Assembly (NCBI RefSeq): GCF_020520425.1
Contig: NC_079491.1
Coordinates: forward strand, 38,533,027 to 38,597,026
Origin: Spinacia oleracea
Taxonomy: Eukaryota; Streptophyta; Magnoliopsida; Caryophyllales; Amaranthaceae
Direction of reading: 5' to 3'
DNA: 64,000 nucleotides
The position numbers and the translations under genes were made by a program. The notes under the pieces are model-generated. The model did no database searches. It was not told the origin of the DNA and worked only from the letters and a program-made list of their open reading frames with translations. This document shows positions 48,930 to 59,685 of the stretch, in pieces. Position 1 is the first letter of the stretch, and every line of letters starts with the position of its first letter.

Positions 48930-49110
48930 GAACCTGTCTATTACATATAGTCACTGTTTGTATTAGAATAGTTACTCATTTTATACATAGTAACTACTTA
49001 TTTTCTATAGTTACTCTTCTTTATATATAGTAACACTTTGTTTACTATAGTTACTTTTCATATATGATGTAGTTACTGAAAATTACTATAAACATTAATA
49101 TATATTGAAA
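48930..49110 (-). repeat. Inverted copies of the intron repeat
   Basis: 'tatagttactcttctttata' and similar are the complement of the intron 2 repeat. The block continues at 50580-50890 beyond the CACTA remnant. Confidence 0.7.
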
Positions 49111-49117
49111 TAACTAT

Positions 49118-50575
49118 CACTACTAGAAAAAGGACATTTAACAATGAACAATTTCGTCGTTAAAAGCCTCAATTTTCGTCGTTAAAATCTTTAACGACGG
49201 TCTTGATGTTCGTTGTAACAGGTTCCGTCGTTATTGGCTTTAACGACGATGTTCGTCGTTAATATTTAACGAACATTAACGATGAAACATCATGTCGTCG
49301 TTAACCATTAACGACGGATTATTGTTTCGTCGTTAACAATTAACGACGAATTATGGTTTCGTCGTTAATTGTTAACGACGAATTTAGGATTTTATCGTTA
49401 AAAGTTAACGACGAACTATTGTTTCATCGTTAAAAGTTAACGACGAACTATTGTTTCATCGTTAAAAGTTAACGACGAATTATTATTTCGTCGTTAAAAA
49501 ATAACAACATGATATTTCATAGTTAAATACTTATTCACGATGAACAATTAAGCAATAATGACGAAAAAAACCATCGTAAAATGGCATTCCGATGGTTAAA
49601 AAAATTAAAATTTTGGCAATAATGACAAACTATTCTGTGGTTAATATTGCAATCATAATAACATTATTTACATTCTTCTAAACACCTACATTTTCTCTAT
49701 GAAACAATATAAACTATAAATCAATCAATTAAAACAAAATGGTAATTTCATTACTCAAAAGAATTTGACAAAAGAATTTCAAGTTATGTGAAACCCAACA
49801 ATCACATCCCCTTGTCTATAAATCTAAAACTAATAGATAAGTAACTCTTGTTCAATCTAAAATTTAAAAAATTTAAATAAAATAAAAATTCTACATAGTT
49901 GGAGTGTCCTCTCTTGGAGAAGTAAATCGTTGTAGCAACACTTCTTGTACCATGTCCACACAATTGGTTACGACCTGATTTTGTATGTTTGCTTCATTCA
50001 ACTAAGATTGAAGTTCCCCCTGCAAGGTTATGGTCTTGCTATTTCTTTAAGTGTTATTCCTCCTCAAAAACCCAAAACCCGATCTCGAGACTTTAACTTA
50101 AACACCTTTTCTGCTACCTATATAAAGAAGAAAAGAACTCAAGTCATGGGAAAGTAAAAATAAACCAAAAAGGAACCAAGAAAACAAGTTAAATACCTGT
50201 AGTTGGGAAAGTGTTCGTTATACTTCCAATATTTTCTGAATTTCCTCCTACAACATATATAACAATGACAATTAATATTTCATTCAATACAAGCTTTATT
50301 CCAAAATCACATTTGCGTTAAAAACAAGAGGATATCAGATTGTGCATTGCAAAATTTGACGGCATGTTGAGGTCCCTGTCGATAATGAAATCCTCAAAAT
50401 GATATTGGATTTCATTTTAGAGTAGTACCACATGCATTTTAGAATGCACAGTCTGCACGAATATGATTTCATACATGTGCTAGAGTGACTCAATCTTTGT
50501 GAAGCATCACAGAAAATAGCCAAAAACTAAATAACGACAACATGAATTTCAAACGAATAAGCTCATGAATTACAG
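49118..50575 (-). mobile_element. CACTA transposon remnant in intron 3
   Basis: CACTACTAGAAAAAGG at 49118 is a CACTA terminal repeat. It is followed to about 49500 by a dense subterminal array of 'cgtcgttaa' and 'ttaacgacg' in alternating orientation. Further in, on the minus strand, 50015-49891 reads NEANIQNQVVTNCVDMVQEV to a stop, with EEIQKILEV further upstream. This is the coiled-coil C-terminus of a plant CACTA accessory ORF (Transposase_24 type). The opposite end was not found; the right edge is set where the host intron repeat resumes. Confidence 0.65.
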
Positions 50576-51420
50576 TACACTAATTTCTCAAATAACTATA
50601 ACTTTTACATATAATTACTCTTTATTTTTTTATAGTTACCCTTATTTGAAAATAGTAACTCTTAATAAAATATAGTTACTGAGAATAACTAAAACATTAA
50701 TATATATATATGTTGAGAATAACTATAACTTTACATATAATTACTATTTATTTGTTATAGTTACCCTTCTGTACATATAGTAACTCTTAATATAATATAG
50801 TTACTCTTTAAGAAAATACTATATTTTATTTTGAGAGCAACTATATCTTTGAAACAGTAATTATTTCTGTAAGAAAGTAACTATATGTATTCATTCTTGT
50901 TTTTCAGGTTTTTCCTTCTTCAAGACACAGGTTATGCTTGTGGCACTTGAGTAAAATGCAAACAGTAGATTTGGTTTATTGAAGTCTGATAAAAACTTCA
51001 AAAACGCATTTTACAAGTGTTTAAGTGGGTGTATAACACCAAATGATTTTGAAGAAACTTGGAAATCTATGATCAACACTTTTAAGCTGGAAAAGGATGA
51101 CTGGTTCAACAGATTGTATGGTCTTAAAGAAAAATGGTGTACAGCTTTAAGTAAAGATTTTTTTTCTGCTGGTATACTTTCTTCACAAAGAAGTGAAAGT
51201 ACAAACCATGCTGTTGGATTTAAAGCAAATAAAAGTACAACATTAATAGAGTTCTATAATATTTTTCAAGGTACAATAAATCGATGGAGAAAAACATAAG
51301 AAAAAGACGACTTTGACTGTACAAGAGGAATACCTACTTCAGAGCTAAGTATACAGGCATCGAATGTATACACTATAACACTTTTCCGTGATTTTGAAGA
51401 AGAGTTCAAGCTTATCTAAT

Positions 51421-51880
51421 TGATACACACCTTTTCTTTTTATTAAGATTTATTCTTTACTAGCTTAGCTTGGAGTTAATTTAGCAACAAAGTACAAATA
51501 AAAGGCATAGGTGTGGGTAAATCCATGAATGGTAATCGATCTTATATCATACATGGGTGCTACATGGCACCACCAGTAGTGATTTCTGAGTCCGAGCATC
51601 ATAAGAGGTGGTTAAAGTATTTCTACTTTCCATATTTTCCAATTGAAGCTGAATTTCAGAGTTCAGGATATTGTGGTTTTTGTTGTACAAACTCATTTGT
51701 CGGTAGGTGTCTTTGTTTATCTATTGGTGTATGTGTGTAAAATGAAGATGAGAAATGTATAAATTTGTGCCACTTTTCCTTCAAGTACGTCAACTAGCAT
51801 GCAAATGTATTGGAGATTCATAAAAATCATGTTTTTGACCAGTACCTGATGTGATTTCTCCCTCTTGATTTTATTCAGAA
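51421..51880. other. No recognised gene
   Basis: A 75-codon open stretch at 51513-51740 (HHKRWLKYFYFPYFPIEAEF) is not recognised and may be a random or decayed exon. Confidence 0.3.
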
Positions 51881-52940
51881 AGAGTTGTCTATCATGTGTC
51901 TTGCAAGTGCTCTTTTTGGGTCGTTATAGGTCTTATTCAGGCTAAAATGACATTTTTTGCTCTCAACTTTGAACTAAAGAACCTAAGGACTCATTTTATA
52001 CTTATTACATGTTTAATAGACATAGTTTTAACTTTCTAAGACTCATTCCAATCTACGTATGCTCATTTAAGACTTATGGGTCGTTATAGGTTTTATTTAG
52101 ACTAAAATGATATTTTCAATCCCAAATTTGAGCTACAGAACCTAAGGATTCATTTTAAACCTTTTACATGATTAATATGCTTAGATTTAAGTTTCCAAGA
52201 CTCATTTCAATTTATTTATGAACATGTAAGGCTCATTGGGTCGTTATAGGTCTTATTTAGGCTAAAATGACATTTTCGCTCCCAACTTTCAACTAAAGAA
52301 TCCAAGGACTCGTTTTATACTTATTACATGTTTAATATGTATAGTTTTAACTTTCTAAGACTCATCCAATCTATTTATGCACATTTAAGGCTCATTGGGT
52401 CGTTATAGGCCATATTTAGGCTAAAATGACATTTTCGCTCCCAACTTTGAACTAAAGAACCTAAGGACTCATTTTATTCTTATTACATGATTAATATGCA
52501 TATTTTTAACTTTCTAAAACATATTTCAATCTATATATGCACATTTAAGGCTCATTGGGTCATTATAGGTCATATTTAGAGCTAAAATGACATTTACGCT
52601 CCCAACTTTGAACTAAATAACCTAAGGACTCATTTTATTTTTATTACATGATTAATATGCATAGTTTTAACTTTCTAAAACTCATTCCAATCTATGTATA
52701 CACATTTAAGGCTCATTGGTTCGTTATAGGTCATATTTAGAGCTAAAACGACATTTTCGCTCCCAACTTTGAACTAAAGATCCTAAGGACTCATTTTATT
52801 CTTATTACATGATTAATATGCATATTTTTAACTTTCTAAAACTCATTTCAATATATGTAAGCACATTTAAGGCTCATTGGGTCGTTATAGGTCATATTTA
52901 GAGCTAAAATGACATTTCTGCTCCCAACTTTGAACTAAAG
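51880..52940 (+). repeat. 160-bp tandem repeat, about 6.5 copies
   Basis: The phrase 'gggtcgttatagg' starts at 51918, 52078, 52238, 52397, 52557, 52718 and 52878, a period of 159-161 bases. Each unit also has 'ctaaaatgacatttt', 'ctcccaactttgaactaaag' and 'ttaatatgcat'. The array is cut by the solo LTR at 52941 and goes on at 55742-55805. Confidence 0.92.
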
Positions 52941-55741
52941 TGTAATCCCCCGTAAATTTATAAATTTTATTAATATATTTTAACGTACAGTTATTTATTT
53001 TAAATGAAATTTATGAATTTTATTAATATATTTATTATTTAATGTATATTTATATTATTTAAATACATTCTAAATATTTTAACGATTTATGCAACCAAAC
53101 ATTTTTAGAATTATATTTCGAAGACAATTTGAAATATATAAAAACTTTTGATTTTGGAAAAGTATTTCTAATCGGGTTGTACTCAAAGCTTTTTAAAATT
53201 AGAAAAGAAATTCTAATCCTAACCCAATTAGATTCCTAGGCCCATAAACTCCAAAAGAAAAGAAAAATAACCCACAACTAATTTCTCTCTTCTCTCTCAC
53301 TATTCTCACGTACGTGATTTCTTTTCTCTGTTCATCCTTCACGCCTCTTTTTCTTCTTCTCTTCCCTGCCCAGCCAACCTCCACGAGCACCACCACTCGG
53401 CACCGTGCCGCCCTACCGCCGGCGTCCTTGCCGCGTCGCCCACTTGCTGTTGCACCACTGCATAGACCGTTGGTTGCCTCTTCCCTTTCTGTTTTCCTCG
53501 TTACTTCTCGCCCTAGCCACCACCATCAGCCTTCGCACCACCGCCCTGCGCCACCAGTAGCTTCCACCTGACCAACGTACCCGTCGCCGCTGCCCTGCTC
53601 AGCCGTCGGCCTCTCTTACTCTCTCCCTTCGCTTTCGCAAACACCAGAACTCTCTCCTCCCTTTTCGTGCTTCTCTCATAACCACCACCATCACCAAGTG
53701 TCGCCCAACCTCCGCGACCACCTGCACCGCCTTCGCGCCGCCAGCCTCCGCGACTACCTGTACTTGCTGCCGCGCAGTCCACCGTCGGCCGACCTCCCTC
53801 TCTTCTCTTTTTGGTTATTTCTTTAACCCTAAAACTATTTAATTCTTTAATTTGGTTTTAGTAATTTAATTAATGTTTTCATGCTTTAAATCTATGGTTT
53901 TAATTATGTAAATATAGAAATCAGATTTCATATTTTGCATAATGAATTATTTAATTTTCAGATTTATTAATTTTGTTAAATAAGGGTTTTAAATTATTAA
54001 AGCTTGAAATTTTAAGGTTTTATTAGTTAGAAAATCATAGTATGATGTTTGTGGATTATTAAAATTATTGTTTCAACGTTCTAGCATGTTAAATTGGCCT
54101 TGGCGAAGTTTTAAACGAGTTTATATTGCTGAAATTTAAAGTATGTCTTTTGCGAAAAGTTTTCAACGAATTTCAATCACTAATTCAATAATTATGATGC
54201 TAGTAAATCAAATGTTCGAGTTTTAATGTTGGGGAAGGTTCTAAATTTGTTTAGGACGCATTTAGAACGCTTTATTATGATCGCCAATGATTAGAAATTG
54301 ATTGGGATTATTTGTTGGTTGTTTTAGGCGGAGAATTCCCTTTAGGCGACTTTTGAAAGTGTTAAAGTGATCTATCAGTTTGTTTACATAAGGTACGTAC
54401 ATACCTGTGTGCTTGGAATGTGTGCTAATTGTTGAAACCATGTTGAACTTGTTGGTGAACTTGGTTATGTTGATATTATTGATGAACTTGGTTATGTTGA
54501 AAGTGCATGTTTAATATTGTTGGATGGACATGTTAAGCATATATATTTCGTTATGAGAATTATAGCATGTTGGTATGGATGATTGATACAGACATGTTGG
54601 TTGGGAACACTAGATTATTTTATATACATTGATTCAGATCGATTGATCGTTGTTCCCTTTTTAGCTTTTCACTACTTTATGAGGGCCGAGGACCTCATTT
54701 AGTAAGTTGAAACCTTATACCCATATACAGGGTTGATCAGTATTAAAAGAAGGATTGGAGATAATTGGAATGAGTCTGGTTTGATGCCTTTGTGATCACT
54801 TACTTAATTCCAAGATAAAAACAGTTGTAAATAAATGTGGATTGTATGCCTTATGTGATTGTTGAGTCATAACAGGGTGTCAATTTGTAAATCATGTAAA
54901 GTGAAACTGAGTAGCAATAGCTTTAGACTGTGCACGTCTAAAGTGACGGACAAACAGGAGTTGGGGTTCATGGTGGTAGCCCATGGCCTTTAATTCGGAC
55001 CGGATTGATCACCGTGTCCTATTTTTATTCAAACGTTCCTCGATATCGCAGGTCATTGAGGTTACGGAGTCGCGCCCGTACCTCGTCTTCCTTAGTGAAG
55101 CATCTAGCTAGAAAACTCGGTCCATTGTCTATTTCAATTAAAATAATATTATTGTTATAAAAGTCCAGTCCAGTCTAGCCTAGCCTAGTTAAGTATGGTC
55201 GTTAAATTATCATATTTTGTCTGCCCTTGTTTATGTTCATTAGTATCATGTTAGGGTTGTTCGTTAATAGTATCATATTAGGATTATTATTGTTTTAGTA
55301 TGTAGTACTCAGCTTTGCTGATTACGTGCTTTGTTTGTGTGTGTTGATCATGGCTATGCCTTATTGATCCTGTGATGACCCATCTTTGGTGAGCAGTCTC
55401 TAAGGATCAATAAGCGTTGTCCATCTACAGGTTTGAAGATGATGCATCATTGGGATCGGGATTAGAGAGCTTGTAGTTATATTTTCTTTATTAAGTGATT
55501 TGGTTTGTTAACTTAAATTTGAAATTTGTCGTACTATTCGTATTTCCTTATTTCAGTTAATTGGTTTTGGACCTAATATGTAATAAGATTATTTATGAAC
55601 CTAAAAGTTAGTTTTATGTTTTCCGCTGCAAAATTCTGAATAAGCCGTACGTTTTCACACGGGCGATAATACTTTGATAATTCCCTACAGTTATATTTAA
55701 AAAGGGTTATTTTAGAAAATGGGAATTGTCGGGGTGTTACA
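52941..55741 (+). mobile_element. Gypsy solo LTR (2,801 bp)
   Basis: Starts TGTAATCCCCC, ends GGGGTGTTACA, flanked by the perfect duplication TAAAG (52936-52940, 55742-55746), which is part of the 160-bp unit. GC-rich island at about 53310-53800 and AAG|GTACGT at 54392/54393. Same family as 41176-44112. Confidence 0.88.
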
Positions 55742-55923
55742 TAAAGAACCCAAGGACTCGAATGATTCTTATTACATAATTAATATGCATAGTTTTAACT
55801 TCCCTTACTCTTGAGTCGTATTCTAGACTATTAGTATATTGTAATTAGTTGCTTGAATGTTAAAATGTGACATTTAATTTTCATTTAATCTAATGCTCCC
55901 ATCAAATTTTTGTTTTTGTAAAG

Positions 55924-56025
55924 GTCTATACTCCGAGAAATGCGCCTTATGCTAGTGAGGAAATTGAAGTGGTTCGTGAGCAATGGACTAAGTTTATTAC
56001 CAGAAAGTATTTATTATTTGCCTGA
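55924..56025 (+). pseudogene. Unrecognised last exon
   Basis: After an acceptor-like 'tgtaaag' the frame reads VYTPRNAPYASEEIEVVREQ, then WTKFITRKY and a stop at 56023-56025. Codon use looks protein-coding. I cannot name the family; transposon-borne genes often end this way. The 160-bp array just before it would lie in its last intron. Confidence 0.3.
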
Positions 56026-56294
56026 GCGCGCTTGATCGAGTTGGTTTAGATGTTATAGAACAATATTTTATATTAAAATGTATGCGTACGTTGAAATTGG
56101 AACGTACATATATTCAAATGTCTGTGGTACGTGCACTTTGGTTTTGGGATATATACAAAACAACAGTTATTGTTTTTATATTTGTTATACAGTTTGCGAT
56201 ATTCTATTATTGTTGTGACAAGTTTCTATATTTGGTGCAAGGCACTCTATGTATCCTTAAACAAAACTAAAATTTTCCCGCCAAAAGTGCTTTG

Positions 56295-56437
56295 TTACAG
56301 CGTACATATATATGTATACGCTGCAACAAGGGTGTAAAATTTGGAAAAATTTCAGACTTGTTACAGCGTACAAATAGATGTACCCTGCAACAGGTGGGGT
56401 CTTTTACAGCGTACGTGAATTTGTACGCTGCAACAAG
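56295..56437. repeat. Three copies of a 'ttacagcgtac...gtacgctg' hairpin
   Basis: Near 56295, 56360 and 56404. Each is an inverted repeat CAGCGTAC/GTACGCTG with a variable 8-12-base loop, followed by 'caaca'. One copy has lost a base of its right arm. Possibly transposon subterminal repeats. Confidence 0.7.
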
Positions 56438-56486
56438 TAAGATTTTGGCCAAATTTAATTTATCACTCTCATATATCAAACAATTC

Positions 56487-58274
56487 TAAAGTGCATAAAT
56501 TTAATTTTGGGGAACTAGTATGGCTCAAAACTTTGTCAAGCTTGTCCGAAATTAATCGCTTGACATATGCTTTACAACCCCAAATCTTTAGAAAAGACAA
56601 ATTTGGAAGTTTCCCAGTCCATAATTCGTATGGAGTCTTTTCAACATCTTTTGACGGAGCACGATTCAGTGTGAGTACTGTTGTTTGCAACGCATATGTC
56701 CCCAAAATTGTAAAGGAGTTCGGCTTGACCCATCATTGACCTGATCATATTGAGTAAGGTCCTGTTTCTCCGTTCCGACACTCCATTCCATTGAGGTGTC
56801 CCCGGAGCAGTTAATTCAGAAAGAATACCGCATTCTTTTAGATGGTCATCAAACTCGTGGCTAAGATATTCACCTCCTCGATCTGATCTTAGAGCTTTGA
56901 TTTTCTTTCCATGTTGATTCTCTACTTCATTTTGAAATTCTCATAATTTCTCTAACGATTCAGACTTGAGTTTCATTAAGTAAATATAGCAATATCTACT
57001 GAAATCGTCCGTAAACGTTATGAAATAGCTGAAATAACCTCTAGCTTTTGTACTCATAGGCCCACATACGTACGTATGTATTAGTCCCAGTAGTTCGCTT
57101 GTCATTTTGCCAAATAAACAAGATTCCCATTGATCAATCTTCTCTAAGTCGAATGATTCTAGAATGCCATTCCTTTGAAGTATTTCCATGCGCTTTGTGT
57201 TTATATGGCCTAATCGACAATGCCACATATATGTGAGATCGGAATCACCATTTTTAGCCTTTTTGGTATTTATGTTATAAATTAGTTTGCTTGTATCTAG
57301 CACATATAGACCATTTTTTTTGTTTTGGTGAACCATAAAACATTCCATTCAAATAAAAAGAACAACTATTGTCTTTAAATTGAAAACTAAAACGTTTAGA
57401 ATCCAAACTTGAAACGGATATAATGTTTCAGGTGATAGTAGGAACATAGTAACAGTTTTCTAGTTCCAAAACAAAACCACTGGGCAAAGATATAAAATAA
57501 GATCCTACGGCTAATGCAGCAATCCGTGCTCCATTTCCCACGCGTAGATCCATCTCGCCTTTATCAAGCTTTCTACTTCTCCTTAGTCCCTGCGAATTGG
57601 AACGTAAGTGTGAGCCACAACCAGTATCTAATACCCAAGAAGTAGAATTTGCAAGATTACAATGTATAACATACATACCTGAAGGTGAAGCGACGTTTCC
57701 GTCATTATTTTCTTCCTTTATTTTAGGGCAATCTCTTTTGTAATGACCAATTTAATTACAATTGAAGCATTGCGATGTAGAAGGAGAAGTGTTCTTCCTC
57801 ATCTTGCTCTTGGAGGGCACCAGTTGCCCTCCAGGAGTGGATGAAGATGCAGCCTTTCTTTTCTTCCCCTTGCACACTTTCTTAAATTTAGTGCACTTCA
57901 CATTCAAAGGGTATTGCTTGAACTTTAGGATTCTCTCGAATTTCTCGAGCAATTCCAAAAGTTCACTGAATGTGTTCTCTTTCTGATTAAAGAGATAGTG
58001 CATCTTAAACCCCTCATAATCCCTATGTAGAGAGTTTAGTACAAGTGATATAGTTATTGGATCTTTGATGGAACCACCATGTCTCTCTAATCCAATCATC
58101 ACATTCACATGAGACCGAATTGGTGTGTTTCTGTCCATCTTAGCCGTGTAAATGCGCTTTTGTGCCTCTAGAAGCTCGACCTCCAGACACGACTTGTGTG
58201 GGGTAATGAGTTTGAGATTGCTCATTGAATTAGCCAATTCATCAACCCCGTTGCCAACAGTTTGGCCATTGGGT
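56487..58274 (-). pseudogene. Tork/TNT1-type copia gag-protease-integrase fragment
   Basis: From right to left on the minus strand: gag (LANSMSNLKLITPHK, then MHYLFNQKENTFSELLELLE), a zinc knuckle interrupted by a stop (CFNCN-stop-IGHYKRDC), protease (TSWVLDTGCGSHL), integrase zinc domain (WHCRLGHINTKRME) and integrase core with D in TFTDDFSRY, D in RSDRGGEY and E in GVSERRNRT. It then reads KTPYELWTGKLPNLSFLKIW and breaks off near 56490. Several stops and frame changes. The first part of gag and its LTR are missing because the copia element at 58275 is inserted there; RT and RNase H are lost at the other end. Confidence 0.85.
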
Positions 58275-59670
58275 TGATGAAGGAAATAATGCCCTTGGTC
58301 CAAGTATGCATTCAATGTTAAGTCTAATAAATGCGGTTCAGTATTAATTAACAAGTTAATAATTCAGTGAGATCAAGTGAGCTGAATGCCTAGCTAGAGG
58401 CCGCTTCAGTTCAAGTGGAATTAATGATATTAATCCACAGCTTACTCTTGACTGAACCCGTAGGGTCACACAAATAGTACGTAAACGGATCAAGTATTTA
58501 ATGGCATTAAATACTCCATCTATGGATATTCGGAATCGACGGATCTTGGTTTCAGTGGGAGCTGAGATCGTCACAGGCAAGAAAAGAATACTCCGGAAAC
58601 GATGATATTGCCGGAAACGGAAATATGGATCGTATCGGAAATATAAATATTATCCAAGTCGTAGATGTTGCCGGAAACGGAAACATGGTACGTATCGGAA
58701 AATATTATCGGAAATGGAAATATTGCCGGAATCGGAAATATTGCCGGAAACGGAAATATTGTCAGAATCGGAAATATTATCGGAATCGGAAAATAATTCC
58801 GGAAACGGAAATATTAAATATTTGTTCGAAACGGAAATTAATTCCGGAATCGGAAATATTAAATATTGTTCGTATCGGAAATGAATTCCGGAATCGAGAA
58901 TTTAATCGGAAGCGTATCGTACGAATTAGCATCGGACGAGGCCTGCCAGACGAAGGCCCAGCACGAAGTCGGGCCATCGCCCAGCAAGCCAAGCGCAACA
59001 ACCACACGCCAAGCATACGACCAGGCCCAGCGCTAAAGCCAGGCCCAGCCGTAGCTTGGGCGCGCGCGCGGACAAGGCTGCGACAGTGGGCCTTGCGCTG
59101 TGCGCTCGGCGTGGGCCGCAAGGCCTGCGTGCGGGCGTGCGGTGCTTGTGCGCCACTCGTGTGTGTTACTCGGAATCCTAAGGCTACCGGGATTCGTAAT
59201 ATGATTAAATCTAATCCTAATAGATAAACTTTGTTTAATTAGAATCCTAGTAGGGTTATAATTAAATAGATTTGTATTCTAATAGGATTATAATTCCTTT
59301 CCATAAACTCTATAAATAAGTGCCTAGGGTCACATATTTACAACGAGTTTTAAGTATTCAAAGTGAGTTTTGAGAGAAAAATTCAGTCACATATTTGCCT
59401 AAAAGTGCCGAAAATAATAGTACCTTAAGGGCGATTCTAGTTGGTCAATCTTAAGGCGGATCCGGACGTGCTGTGGACTATATACGGAGGGACCACACTT
59501 GGAGTCCTAAAGACTTGTTCTTGTTCGGTTCGGGCGCAGCTAGGGAAGGCACGCAACAAAGAGTATGCATCTAAACTGTGCTAAATGATTATGTGTAAAT
59601 AATATGTATTCCTGGCTTAATGGTTGTTTCCGCATGATTTATGAACTGTCATATGTATCATAACCTAACA
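58275..59670 (+). mobile_element. 5' LTR of a plus-strand copia element
   Basis: 1,396 bases from TGATGAAGGAAATAATG to TAACCTAACA. It aligns with the 3' LTR at 18173-20868. Contains about 300 bases of short repeats around 'ggaaacggaaatatt' (58595-58910), a GC-rich block (58930-59160) and a TATA box TATAAATA at 59311. It is inserted in the gag of the minus-strand copia fragment. Confidence 0.85.
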
Positions 59671-59671
59671 G

Positions 59672-59685
59672 TGGTATCACGAGCC
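59672..59685 (+). other. Primer-binding site of the copia element
   Basis: TGGTATCACGAGCC, the iMet primer site with one inserted C, one base after the LTR. Confidence 0.75.

Larger units (their letters stand above)
46818..51420 (+). pseudogene. FHY3/FAR1-like (FRS) gene, disabled
   Basis: Four exons with proper GT-AG borders: 46818-46890, 46966-47055, 47873-48909, and from 50908. The start reads MEDDLIDLNIDLNRAI. Exon 3 carries the FAR1 DNA-binding domain (DEIYDLYCKHAAIIGFSVRK to VVHNHPLT) and most of the MULE-type transposase domain (DTTFRTNKYNLTCAPFVG, TDQDATIATGI). Exon 4 continues with FPSSRHRLCLWHL and SSQRSESTNHAVG. Family members are light-signalling transcription factors derived from Mutator-like transposases. 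Three lesions: TAA at 48106-48108 within the FAR1 domain, a one-base loss near 50955, and TAA at 51297-51299. No SWIM zinc finger follows. Exon borders that survive suggest it was a working gene or transposase until recently. It could equally be a MULE's own transposase. Confidence 0.8.
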
